Below, one piece after another: positions 52,825 to 63,930 of a stretch of DNA of 64,000 nt. Each line of letters starts with the position of its first letter. Position 1 is the first letter of the stretch. The stretch spans positions 1-64,000 of the forward strand of contig JAJKFJ010021868.1 in NCBI GenBank assembly GCA_027382625.1. Direction: 5' to 3'. Below the pieces are notes generated by a model, which was not told the origin of the DNA, did no database searches, and was given only the letters and a program-made list of their open reading frames with translations. A program made the position numbers and the translations under genes. This stretch comes from Tetmemena sp. SeJ-2015. Taxonomy: Eukaryota; Ciliophora; Spirotrichea; Sporadotrichida; Oxytrichidae.

Positions 52825-52965
52825 GGAGCCAGGAATGCATGCGGAATGTTACAGAGCAATCTGAATTATTTGAGATGTGATATTAATGAATCCAAAAACT
52901 GTCTGATGCTTGTCTTAATTCATGCCTTTGGGTCTTAATTATTTTTAAAAATATTGAATTACAAT
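52825..52965 (+). CDS. Gene F segment carrying the LRC motif (out of order)
   Basis: The plus strand reads ACGMLQSNLNYLRCDINESK and then NCLMLVLIHAFGS. This corresponds to FNFYLRCTDLMLQSQGKNYTC in gene E, a block that follows the CP(K) motif in the protein. In this locus the CP block lies about 3.6 kb downstream (56390). GGAA at 52843-52846 and 56419-56422 could be the shared pointer: joining there gives KIRGMLQSNLNYLRC in frame. A weak CP-like reading just upstream (about 52770) leaves open a separate gene. Confidence 0.5.
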
Positions 52966-53744
52966 GAGTCAATAGATTAATCATTTATTTTACTTCGATT
53001 CAAATGATTTTACCTTATTATCAGCTCTCATTTGTTAGGATAGCAAAAAAAAGGCTGATAAAATTAGTCTAATTACTGCTCGATTCGCATCATTCTCTAT
53101 TTTCTATATTTTTAAATTAGAAAGTTGAAAATTATAATCATTTCTCACACAAAAGATTGCTTGGAGCTAGACATGGTAATTTGTTGGTTGTTACTTTTTT
53201 CTATATAGAGAAAAGACCCTTCATGAAATTTTCAGTTTACCAATATGTAGAAAACTTTGTTAATTCAACGGAGCGAGAATAAGTTAGGCTTCGCTAATCT
53301 ATAGCTAAGATTGAAACTTTTGACAGCTTATAAGATCGCTGTCTGAATTGCCTCTAGTTTTAGACTAGCATTTCCGATCTAATAAGGGTATTGCGTTTAT
53401 ATTTTTGACCTGAGAAGATCTTCTTTAATTCTGTTGTTAGTCTTATTTGCTTAATCCTTTACTTCTAATAAAAAAATGATACAGGACCCTCCATTTCTAA
53501 CCTAACTTTGCATTCTATTTTTCTATTAAGATCTTCTAATTATTTCATCACCTATATCACTTTTAGATTCTTTAAATTTTGATTTGAAGTAATGTTGCAA
53601 AATGCTACAAATTGTGTAAATTTAGTAAACCCTTGCCAGTCGATTAAATGAAATTGAAATTCTTACCACACTTAAAATGTCTCTTATTATTGTGTCAATT
53701 TATTTAGCTATGCATTAATTTAATAAATGTTGAATTCTGAGCTA

Positions 53745-53850
53745 TATAACAAGACTTTTGTTATTAGCCTATTTCTGTTTTGGACTTGTTGACGTCTACA
53801 ACAAAAATAATCAGATATATATTTTAAAGAGTATTGCAATAATATAGTTT
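53745..53850 (+). CDS. Gene F segment 2: first transmembrane helix
   Basis: It starts at TATA 53745-53748 and reads ITRLLLLAYFCFGLVDVYNK, nearly identical to ITRILLLAYFAYGLIDVYHN of gene E. Joining 51854 to 53749 across the shared TATA keeps the frame (SYTII-TRLLLLAYF). Confidence 0.7.
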
Positions 53851-53989
53851 AAAAAATAGCGCAATTAGCTATTAATATCTTAATACAGATAAAAATTAAA
53901 GTTTTATCTTTTTAAGGTCACAAATTTTGTAAGACATAATATATTCTGTTTTTAGAATATATCAACAAGTAATTAATGTAAAAGCTGCC

Positions 53990-54112
53990 ATATTCTCAAA
54001 AGGGTTTCAACTTCATGTGTGCAGCTTCGATAAAAACATCGAAGAATTTTCAACTGGACGAAAATAACATCCCTCAAAGGCAAGATTTAGTGAAAATTGG
54101 AAATAATCAATA
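53990..54112 (+). CDS. Gene F segment: likely start of the extracellular domain
   Basis: The open stretch SQKGFNFMCAASIKTSKNFQ, then LDENNIPQRQD, lies where gene E has its DIFDIGISYR block. The similarity is limited to the F-[ND]-x-[GM] pattern and position, so assignment to F is tentative. Confidence 0.4.
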
Positions 54113-54965
54113 ATTATTTTAGCCACGTTACTTTATTTAACAGACTTACAACTTAATAAAAGGGCATTTCGCATCTTCTACTACTATTCACGAGCATAGT
54201 CGCAGTTCCCTCATCTTCTTGAGACACTTCTGATAAATTTTTGAAATCTCTAAGATGCATGGGATTAGAAGAACTCAGATTTATCCCCTAATTAATAAGA
54301 AACTTTTAAATATTTTTTTAATTCTCACTCAAATATATACTCATAAATCATATCATATTAAACACATGCTGCTTATAATTCAAAGATTAATGTTTAAAAT
54401 TACCCTATAGAACTTTTTTTTCTAATTTATACTGAAAAATATAAATTTTTTAAAAATAAATTTTTAAAAATATAAATTTATTTGTTTTGTTTTTCGTCAT
54501 TTTTTAATATTTATTAAAAGTCTAATTTATTAGCATAAAAATAATTAAAACATATACAACAGAGAGTCTAATATTGTAACTTAGACAATAAGAAAAAACA
54601 TTGAAGATGAGAGTACAGCAGTATATTTAATCATTATTTTTATAAAGAATAGCTCTTTTACAGATCAAATAAAATTATTTAATAAAAGTAATAAAAATTT
54701 TTTAAACAAGGCAAAGCTAAAGTCTAATTAAAATAAACTTTAAAATCCTTTTTATAACCAACAATAACCTGATTATTTTTTTAACAATATATTTTTTAGC
54801 CACTTTTTTCAAAAGTTTCTTTTTTTTCTGTAAGCCTGGAAAAAGAGGACGAAGATCTTTTCATTGTTTTAAAAATTTGGGTACTTAAGCTTTTCTTTTG
54901 GCGAGTATTGCTAAAAAATTTAAAAAAAAAGGTAATTTTACTGATTTATTTAATCCCAAATTATA

Positions 54966-55444
54966 ATTTTAAAGGGGAAATTTAAAGGGCCCCGGCATAA
55001 AAAGATGGCCGTAGTCAATGATTTTTGTGGCATTTATTGACGACAAAAAATTTACCAGCCGAATAGGGATATTAAACACCCCCCCCCACCTCACTTCTGG
55101 CAGAAGCCCCCCTTTAAAAACCAAAAAAACCAAAAAGGAAAAAAAATCCGGGAGCTTCGGGCCCAAAAGGGAAGTCGCTGCTCCGTAGGTCGGCTTTTCT
55201 GTCCAGCCGCATGACTGGTGTTTGCCCATAACTCGTCCTCCACGCCTAACAGGATAGGAGTGGAACCACTCACCTTTTATTTCTTCCAGGAGCAGCTCAA
55301 ACCCCCTTCCCAGGGCTTCGGCTGCCATTATCCTTGCCCCTTTTAAGCACTCACCCCCCACCCAAAGGATTCCAAAACCCGAAAGCCTTCAGGGAAAGGC
55401 GACCCGGGGCCTAGTGCCGGTCTTGTGCGTCCCCAATTTTAACT
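54966..55444 (-). repeat. GC-rich dispersed repeat, copy 1 (inverted)
   Basis: About 480 bp, much richer in G+C than its surroundings. On the minus strand it is homologous along its length to 61363-61865, with shared blocks such as GACCGGCACTAGGC, CCCTTTCCCTGAAGGC, GGTGAGTGCTTAA, ATAATGGCAGC and CTGTTAGGCGTGGAGG, ending near a CCCTATTCGGCTGGTA block. Both copies are open in one frame for 110-130 codons (MAAEALGRG... against MAAEARGKV...), but indels between copies break the frame. It may be an RNA-like or decayed mobile sequence. Confidence 0.75.
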
Positions 55445-56270
55445 TTCTAATTTAATAATATCCCCACAATTAAAGGGAACTATCTTGACCAACATGCCGA
55501 TTAGGGAAATTTTCTGAACTACTTCTCTAAAGGTCAGTATAAAGACTAAAAACAGGGCTTCGTACTGTAAAACCCGGCTTTCTAGGCAGTTTTGAGAAAT
55601 CGGGGCTTAACGAATAATTCTAGAACAGAAAAATAAAATTTATCTATAAGGATAACCAAAATAATTTAGTAATTTTTAATTGCTCATTTCTTCAATGGAA
55701 ATATTATAAAAGTATGTCAAATAAAGAAGAGATATAGGAGAAGATTACGATTAATTAAGAAATTAAACAGGGCCGATGAAATATCTATCAATTAATTAAA
55801 GTTTTTTTCTTAATAAATTAAATATTTGAATACCCAGAATTTCGATATAGGGATTTAAGTGGTTCCTCCAATCATGCCATTAGACATTGAAAGTTTAATT
55901 TAATCGTGTATATAAAAGCTTTTCGAATTAATAAAGTGAATTCAAATTTTGATAAGGTCAAAATATTATTTGCATATTAAATTTGAGTAAGATCTCTCTT
56001 CTTATTTTAGTTTTATAAATTAAATTTTATCATTTATCACGTACGAAGAAAAAGTCTTAACAGAGAGGCCTATGAAAGATTAATAAGTTAAATTATTGTA
56101 CATATAATGGAGATCTAAGTAAATTAGTTTTCGATTGGTCTTCATTTTATTAAATAATATTCTATTGGGGTTTGCTTATTTTTTTGGGATTTATATATTT
56201 AGAATAAGATATATTTTATTTTTAACTTTAGAATTAAAAAAAAAATTCAAAAATGATTACTCTATTTATT
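55445..56270. other. No gene seen
   Basis: AT-rich sequence between the GC-rich repeat and the next F segment, with no convincing coding stretch. Confidence 0.4.
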
Positions 56271-56274
56271 TAGA

Positions 56275-56435
56275 TGATATGAAAATGGCACTAAGCAAGT
56301 AACAAATTACGAGGCCGTGCCTTGCGACGAAACAAGATTCAATGGGCTGGAATTTAATGCGGGTTTGAAAGGATTAATAGATGTCTACTGCCCCAAAACA
56401 TTTGACATGAAAATTAGAGGAAATATTTAATCAAA
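56275..56435 (+). CDS. Gene F segment: VPCD / CP block
   Basis: Reads YENGTKQVTNYEAVPCDETR and, further on, CPKTFDMKIRGN. This aligns without gaps to the ENG...VPCDSTRF and CPKEIDFKIK blocks of gene E. Two conserved Cys anchor the match. The frame ends at a TGA soon after, where E continues to its LRC motif. Confidence 0.6.
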
Positions 56436-56447
56436 ATTAAAGGAGTG

Positions 56448-56633
56448 AGTAGAACGAAGAATATCAATTCCATAAATTTAGCAACAAAATTCTCTTATTT
56501 TTTAAAGACAAAATACGCCTTTGTCCTAAAAAAGAACAAAATTAATATCATGAATCTCTATTTAGATAAAAATGAGGTTTAATTTAGCTGGCTAGAATTT
56601 AAACTCCACTTTGAAGAACCAAATCATCCTTGA
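56448..56633 (+). CDS. Uncharacterised coding segment, probably gene F
   Basis: An open stretch from SRTKNINSINLATK through a Lys/Leu-rich region to WLEFKLHFEEPNHP and TGA at 56631. The composition is coding-like. I could not place it against gene E. It may be a later F segment or a short separate gene. Confidence 0.35.
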
Positions 56634-58033
56634 AATTTTTAAATTATAAAATTGATCTTAAATTTAGAGAAAGTGAATTGAAAAATATAACAAATAGGCC
56701 CTTGAAAAATTAAACTATTGGTGTTAAAGTTATTTTTGGGGGAAATAAAATGGGTTTAGATTTACTTCTAAAATCTAATTAAAGCTTACATTTGCTTTTA
56801 AATTAAAATAAGATTCATTCTAAATAAAATAATTCAATCCTCAAAATCATTATATATTCAGTATATAATAACAATTTTACTTCATTACATAGTAATTTGA
56901 AATTAAACTTAGATTTTACCTTTCAACTTTACCATAGTGAGAGTTATTTATTTGACTATTTCTTTGGGGGTAGGTATATTTGTACTTAATGGGTTTTAAT
57001 CTAAATATTAATCTAAAAAATAAGAAAGAGGCAGATTATGAAATTCCCCTTAAATTATATTAAAGGAGACCCATATAATACGGGAAACTAGTTAGGAATA
57101 ATTATATAAAGATGCAATAACATGCTGCTATAGTTTCTAGGGAAAAATTATACCTGCTATGACGATAATATATTAGATTAGTACCTTCCTGGCTCTTAGA
57201 TCAATATGCGATTGAATTTTTTTAATAATTGAATTAGTTTGTAAATACGTGCTTAGTAAATGAAAAGCATAAGACATTATTCGTATGAAGTATTGGTTCA
57301 GAATTTGAATTTTCTCAAGGGTTAGATTATGAAAGGGAATAATCCTCTTTCTAAGAAATATTTTTCTTAAGCTTGCCAAAGTAAATATAGTTTCATGAAA
57401 GAGAGTGAAAGCAGAAAGATGTATGAGAAAATAGAAAGAGAAAAATAAGAATTAGATAATCAATTAAGGTTTAAATATCTCTTTATTTCATATTTTTTGC
57501 TACTATTGGTGAGCACGTATATATTCAAATATAATAGGATTTGAATTTTCATGCCTCATCACCTCGAAAAATCAATGGACTCGACTGATTGAGGCCTATT
57601 ATTCAATGAAAAACTCGAGAAATTGTGTTATTGAGTAAAATTCTTAACTATTAGAATCAATTTAGGAGTAAAATTTGCGATAGTTAATTCACAAATTTCA
57701 TTTCTAAAAAATATATTTTTATGTAGAAATGCTCTTAATAATTATTTAATTTTTTAAAGGCCCTTTTCCTATTTCTTTTTTATCAAAATTCAATTAGGCC
57801 ATAGGTCTGAGATTATCTTAAACCAATTATTCTTAATTAAGAAGAGAGAAAATTGTCTAAAGACTGATTTTTAGTTCTAAAATTGAATTCAAACAACCTA
57901 AAACTTTGAATTGTAGAGCAATTAATTAATTTAAGTTTTAAAATTATGGCATAAGTGATATTTCGTAATTAACTATAGCACAATAAACTTTTCTTTTCTT
58001 GCATTGTACTATTTTCTCTCATTTTTATGATGA

Positions 58034-58425
58034 TAAAGTATAAAAGAAACCAATTCTCGAGAGGAAAACCATCTGACTAAAGCATCAATCTTTGGAAAAC
58101 TTGAGGAAAGTTAGGTCAATGAAGCACACTAAGCAAGGATGATAAGACAATAAGAGCGCGTGTATATCAAGTATTTTGATACTTTCTATAGATTTTCTCA
58201 ATTGCAAAAAAATGCATCTTTAGAGACGATTTTCTAATAAATTCTGAACTATATAATTACACTCAGTCAGTACTTTGATTCTCAATCTTTTGGAAGCGGC
58301 ATTGTTAAGACTGAAGTTAGCAGATAGTTTTATTCAATTGTGCCAAAAACAACTCATTACCTGACATATGAAGTAACCAAGGATTAGGTTATTACAAGAG
58401 ACTCATGGGTGGGGCCGATGTTTTA
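58034..58425 (+). CDS. Gene F segment: YFD / SWVGPMFQ block
   Basis: One uninterrupted frame reads ASIFGKLEESQVNEAHQARM, RVYIKYFDTFYRFSQLQKN, LSQYFDSQSFGSGIVKTEV, YSIVPKTTHYLTYEVTKDQV and TRDSWVGPMFQ. Gene E has VYFDASSFGEEAVKVE and ESWVGPMFQ in the same order, making this the clearest downstream segment of F. After MFQ the frame meets AT-rich sequence. Confidence 0.65.
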
Positions 58426-58659
58426 GAATAAAATTTATTAAAGATTAATTATTGATTTGTTAGCTATTTACTAATTACATTTTAAATTACTTTAAAATTG
58501 AGGAGATACTCAATTTAAATGTACACTAAATTTTGTTTTTAAATTTGCCGCTTGAGCTGAATTTTGATTCTGTACACTTGTGTAGCAATATTAAGAAAAT
58601 GATTAATTATATTTCTTAGTAAACATTTTCTTAAAGTAAAATTAAAGAAAAGTTGATAA

Positions 58660-58866
58660 TTTTGAGAACAAGGATTTCTAAGTAACTAGAGTAGAGTATT
58701 CTAACTACTAGCCTTTGTATGATGCCTATTCTTGTGTATAAAGTATATTATGGGAATTAAGGAAAGGATTATTTTAAAGTCTGAAAACTATCATAGATAA
58801 AACGAAAGGCTAGAGACAATAAGCTTAGATCTTAATGACTGTTACACGATTTCAAAATTTAATTTA
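58660..58866 (+). CDS. Uncharacterised coding segment, possibly 3' part of gene F
   Basis: An open stretch: NKDFQVTRVEYSNYQPLYDA, then SCVQSILWELRKGLF and a Lys-rich end. It is downstream of, and on the same strand as, the SWVGPMFQ block. No direct match to gene E's tail was found. Confidence 0.35.
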
Positions 58867-59269
58867 ATTTTTAAAAAAAAATTCATTTTAAAAAGGGGAG
58901 AAAAATAATTTTTTTTAAAAAATTTTATGAAGATAAATCAAAAAAAAACCCTAAAAATGTAAAATAAAAATTTTTCTTTAAAATTTCATTAATAAAAATG
59001 AATTTATAAAAGAAAATTTAAAAATTTTAAAGGGGCCTTGATTGTTTCATATCTTTGAATTTTTCTTTGTCTTTCTATTAATAAGGTGTTAGGTTTTCAT
59101 GGTTGTTTGATTATTTTTTCTAACTTTTTCAAAGGTTTGAACCTTGTCACTTAAAATTCTTGGCGAATTATATTGATCATCTTCATTTTCACATAGTAGA
59201 TTCTTGGTTTCAATCGATTCAATATGATTCAACTATAAAAACCCAAATGTCCCACTCCCTGAACCGTTG

Positions 59270-60200
59270 AGCCAAGTCTGTCTCTAGGAAGTAGCCTGCA
59301 GTTCTTGCACCGTCTTCCTCAATGTTTTTCTTCTTCAACTCTTTTGAAGTTATGACAGTTGCTCTGACTGGTTAAAGTTTATCATATGTTCTCTGGCTTG
59401 AGATCTCTTGCAGAACCCCAACTCATGAAACTCCATCACCCCTCTAAGAGGTCAGTGAGAATAGCAGTAAGCTAGTACTTTGCGCCTGTGCTGGAAATTC
59501 TTTAGGTGATCTCCCTTTAAAGGAAGGCGAAGGGGATGTAATCAAGATCGATAAGACACCAGCAAGATGAGAACGTCTTCAAGTTTTGTCCTCGCTTCTC
59601 TCAAATTTTCCCCCCCTTTTGGACTGGGGATCCCACTTAATGAAGGAGAGAAAAGGGATTCAGAGCACGGAAAAAAAAAAAACAAGCATCGAGGTGAGAA
59701 GCGTCTACCTATACAAATTGGGCGACGAGATGCACAAATGGGGAGAGGTTAAGATGAGGAAGCTAGGCCCTCTGGCCCAAAAGAGAGAGAAAGGAACCCC
59801 TTAAAATCCCTTCTTCCCGATAAGCAAAAAGGGCTTAAGTCATTTTAAGGGTTTAAAAACTTTTCCAAATATTCACTTTACCTTTTTCTCGCACATAACT
59901 TTGTCTTCTCTTCTTTTCCCCCTCTTTCAACTACTCACTTTAAATCCTTGTACGATAGCTTAATAAAAGCATCAAGTGAAAAAGAGCAGAGCTTCTTAAA
60001 ATTTTTTTTTCGACTTAGTCATACTGCTCTCGCTTGATAGGGGGCGAGGGTGAAGACATAAGCTTTAAGCCTGAGTTTTTCGCTGTTCCCGCAAGTAACC
60101 ACTTGAGTTTTTTTACTTTTTTTCGTAAATTCTATGTTTCGTTTCTTGTCCAACTTTTTTCATGAAGGTGTTTTGGTGAAACAGCTTTTGTCAGCACATA
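59270..60200 (-). pseudogene. Protein-kinase-like fragments, frameshifted
   Basis: On the minus strand, about 60195-60000 encodes TKAVSPKHLHEKSWTRNETQ, then NLRKKVKKLKW. This fits the VAIK lysine and helix-C glutamate region of a kinase N-lobe only loosely. About 59430-59385 encodes MEFHELGFC, then RDLKPENI, the subdomain VIb catalytic loop, where His is expected before Arg but one base appears lost. Beyond it no DFG is recognisable. Order and spacing suit one kinase domain, but repeated frame breaks make it a decayed copy or a gene broken by IESs or errors. It lies inside the DNA bracketed by the GC-rich repeats. Confidence 0.45.
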
Positions 60201-60825
60201 CAAAATTCACGCTATCCCTCTCACACCTGAGCAGTAGTCGTAAATATTTTCAGATTTTTATAATAAAATGGTTTTAGTGAAGTCATAACGCGCTTCACTG
60301 ATTCACATTTTTGTCGTTATGCCATTTCAAGATAGATTTTGCTACATTTTCCAAAAATTTTTGAAAAAGGGAAAAACTATCTATGGAAATTTTCCCACTC
60401 CAACTAAAGTGCACTTAGTGGCAAAGGTTTGAGGATCTTTTCAATAATTGAGGGCAATCTTGAAACTTAAAAGTGCGATGAGGAAAGCTGCAACCCCTAA
60501 TTTTCCATCTGCAAAGCAACTTTAAAATGGAGAGTATAGTGCGGGGCTGGCACTCTCAAAAAATTTTTGCGAGGGAATTGATGTTGAGAATGGTTTTACT
60601 ACTGAAAAGGGGTTACTACATACTACCTTAAGAAAAAATAAAACTGAGATAGGAGGGATCATGTAGTTATTTTTGAGAAAATTTCGCGTTTGATTTCGCA
60701 TAAAATTATAAGTTTTTAAATTTAAAAAAATTAAACAACTTATTTTCATTTTCTTTTTTTAAGGGGGTTTTTATTTTTTTAAATTTTTTTAAAATTTTGT
60801 GCGAGGGGGAAAGTGTCTTATTCCC

Positions 60826-60913
60826 AGACCGCATGTGTGGTTCAGGGATTGGTTGGTCCAAGTTGTGCGGTCTAGGGAAACAAACAAAACCCCGACCGCA
60901 CAAGCGGTCGGGG
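60826..60913. other. Two adjacent GC-rich hairpins
   Basis: AGACCGCA (60826-60833) pairs with TGCGGTCT (60866-60873). CCCCGACCGC (60890-60899) pairs perfectly with GCGGTCGGGG (60904-60913) around the loop ACAA. They abut a fragment of the GC-rich repeat and are very unlike the AT-rich flanks. Confidence 0.8.
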
Positions 60914-60945
60914 ACCTACCAGCCAAATAGAAATATTAAATATAT
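60913..60945 (-). repeat. Truncated end of the GC-rich repeat
   Basis: ACCTACCAGCCAAATAGAAA resembles the corresponding end of copy 1 (TTACCAGCCGAATAGGG) and copy 2 in the opposite orientation. Only about 30 bp are present, directly after the 10-bp-stem hairpin. Confidence 0.5.
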
Positions 60946-61362
60946 TTGTCCACTATAATTTACGAAATATTTAATAAAAATATATTATTAACAAATTAAC
61001 TTCTGTTTTTAGAGATTTTTATAAAGCATCTGTTTTAAGAAATATTTTTTCTTATAATTTATTTTATAAATTTCAATATAAATAATTCAATTTTATCTAT
61101 TGGAAATTTAATTTTTAAAGTTTAATCAAATTTTATTATTCGTGAAAATTTATTTAAAGGTAAAATTAATCAATACATAATTAAAATGTATGAATATATT
61201 TCAATTGCAAGATCATATGGAATACTGTGAGATTGTCATTTAAAATTTTAAACTTTAAATGACTTTTAAATTCTAAAAACTTCTCATTTAAATTTTACGT
61301 TTCTTCGAAAATGTTATAAGAAATTTATTATTAGATAAATGAATTAAGTATTAAATTAGATA

Positions 61363-61865
61363 GTTAAAATTCAGGACGCACCCGACCGGCACTAGGCACC
61401 GGTTGCCCTTTCCCTGAAGGCATTCTGGATTGGTACTCCGTTGGCTGGTGGGTGAGTGCTTAAATGAGGCGAGGGATAATGGCAGCTGAAGCCCGGGGGA
61501 AGGTGGTTGAACTGCTCACTGGAGAGATAATAAAAGGTGAGTGGTTTCCCCCTACCCTCCTTCCTGTTAGGCGTGGAGGGAAGGAAAACTATGGGCCCAA
61601 AAACTCAGTCATGCAGCTGGACAGCGAAGCCAGACGCTACGGAAACAGCAAATTGCTCTCGGTCCGAAGCTACCGGATTTTTTTTTTCCTTTTTGGTTTT
61701 TTTGGATGGTATGCAGAAACCGGGGGGTTCTGCTCAGAATGTGAGGTGGCGGGGGTGCCACGTTTTAAAATCCCTATTCGGCTGGTAGGTTTTTGTGCGT
61801 CATATAAGTGCGTCACAGCAATATAATTGACGTCACGGCTTATCTTATCTATGGAGGGGGCCCCC
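61363..61865 (+). repeat. GC-rich dispersed repeat, copy 2
   Basis: Homologous to 54966-55444 in inverted orientation, starting GTTAAAATT-x-[AG]GGACGCAC in both. Divergence and indels indicate old copies. The outer end GGAGGGGGCCCCC is palindromic. About 5.9 kb lies between the two copies. I recognise no known repeat family. Confidence 0.75.
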
Positions 61866-62198
61866 AAAAAAGTTGATATTGTTTTCTTTTAAAAAATTCA
61901 AAATTTTTTTTGTTAATTTTAAAACGTTCTATCTCTTTATCTTTTTAACCTAAAAATTTTTCCCAATTTAAATTTTTATCTATAATACTTTAAAGAATAT
62001 AGTGACATAAAACTAATTTCTCACGATATTCTATAGAAAGCCGTTCATACCAAATTAATTTTTAATTTTTAAACACAAATATTTGGCTTTTAATGAGTAA
62101 ATAAAGATATAAAAGACAACTTTCTTTAGCCCTTTTATTTTTATTACTTGCCGTTGTTTTTAATACGTGTCAAATGCAATTTGATTATTGCTAACATT

Positions 62199-62963
62199 AT
62201 TAAGACAATAGAATTGAAATTGCAAAATTGATAAATTAAATCAAATTAATATATTTTTCTCAAGCTTATTTTACTGTCTGTTATTGAAGAGAGGCCTTCT
62301 TTCCAAGTAATTTTCATTATATTATGAGTTTGAATATTTATTGTGATTTATTATATATTTGTGAGAATATAGTTATAGAGACGATTGGGACAATCTATCT
62401 ATTTATAATATCTGAGATCTAGAAAAGTTTTTGAAAATGTTTATAAATTAGAAATGAATGAGTAAAAGTTTGACATTAAAAATTAGGTAAAAACATGTCA
62501 GTTGAAGTAAAACTCCATTCTGATGTAGTAAAACTCACTTAAAATTTTATGAATAAAATTTAATTAAGAAATTATTTAAACAAACAATCTCGATTGGCAA
62601 AAAAAATTTTAAAGATGGAGTTTTTACTACCCTAGAATGGAGTTTACTTCAACTGACATGTTTTTACCTAATTTTTAATGTCAAACTTTTACTCATTCAT
62701 TTCTAATTTATAAACATTTTCAAAAACTTTTCTAGATCTCAGATATTATAAATATGATTGATTGCCAAATCTGTCTCTATAACTAATATTCTCACAAATA
62801 TATAATCAATCACAAATAAATATATTCAAACTGCCATAAATATAATGAACAATACTTGGAAAGAAGGCCTCTCTTCAATAACAGACAGTAAAATAAGCTT
62901 GAGAAAAATATATTAATTTGATTTAATTTATCAATTTTGCAATTTCAATTCTATTGTCTTAAT
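62199..62963. repeat. 0.76-kb palindromic element
   Basis: The left arm 62199-62537 is almost the exact inverted copy of 62617-62963, with a loop of about 80 bp. The ends are TTAAGACAATAGAATTG and its complement, each bordered outside by TA. That suggests a TA-targeting inverted-repeat element (MITE or foldback type). No coding capacity. The RNA would form a long hairpin. Confidence 0.85.
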
Positions 62964-63180
62964 ATTAAAAATACATTTTGAATTTTTCTAACTATTTCTA
63001 ACTCATAGTTTTTTTTATTACTTTGCTTAGGTTCTTTCTACCCTTCAAATCACTAAGAACTTATTTTCTATGAGGAAAAATTTTAATTTGTTCCATTTTT
63101 TTTTAGCTTTTCCCTCGCATTGCTCTGAAGTTTATTATCATTTTGCACTTCAAATGTCTTACATGTTTTGCAAGATAAGA

Positions 63181-63202
63181 GAATCCGCTTAAAGGCGGAT
63201 TC
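63181..63202. other. Short perfect hairpin
   Basis: GAATCCGC and GCGGATTC are perfectly complementary around the loop TTAAAG. The function is unknown. There is no U-run directly after it, so a terminator is not supported. Confidence 0.5.
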
Positions 63203-63702
63203 CTAAACTCTTCTCATTTCCATTGTTACAATTGAGGAATAAATTTCGCAATGAGAAGTTCCATCTTATCTTAGTGTGAAACTAAAACATCTAGATTAAT
63301 AAAAACTCTATCTATCATATAAAATAATATAAGCCAAATCCAAAAAATATGTTAAAAATAACAATAGCTTATTTTTTTGGTACTTAAAAAAAGAATCGGT
63401 ATGATTTGCAATAGGTTTAATAAATCGCCATTCTGCCATTATTAATTTATAGTTTTTAAAAGAAATTATTTATCTCAATTTTTTATTAAATCTCTGTTGA
63501 ATCTATATGATCATTGAAAAAATATCGACTATTTATGCTCGTAATCATCTAATCGCATTTGACACATATAAAGATAAATTTAAACTAAATTTACTTTTTC
63601 AAAATTCTTAGAACAAAATCTTTTATAATATAGTTGTGAATTAAATTGAAAATTATATGAAATTAAATTATATATATTAAATTAAAATGGAAGAAATGAG
63701 TG

Positions 63703-63930
63703 GTAGTTGAAGTCTGTCCAATATAAATAATTATTAGACCATTCGATTCAGCATTTAAATTCTAAGATATTTTTATCCTTTCAACTTTTGCCTCAGAGCG
63801 CTCAGAAAATATTTAAATAGCAAAAGTTTAATAAGAGTAAAGTATTGTGAAGACCTTAGACTGTTCAAATCATATATCATTTTTGAGAGGCTATGAAGAT
63901 GATTAGAGAAGAAACTCATATTATTTTTGA
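63703..63930 (+). CDS. Uncharacterised coding segment near window end
   Basis: An open frame (TAA/TAG as Gln) reads VVEVCPIQIIIRPFDSAFK, STFASERSENIQIAKVQ and SNHISFLRGYEDDQRRNS before TGA at 63928. Composition is protein-like. No start codon in frame and no family recognised. It may continue past the window after an IES. Confidence 0.3.
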
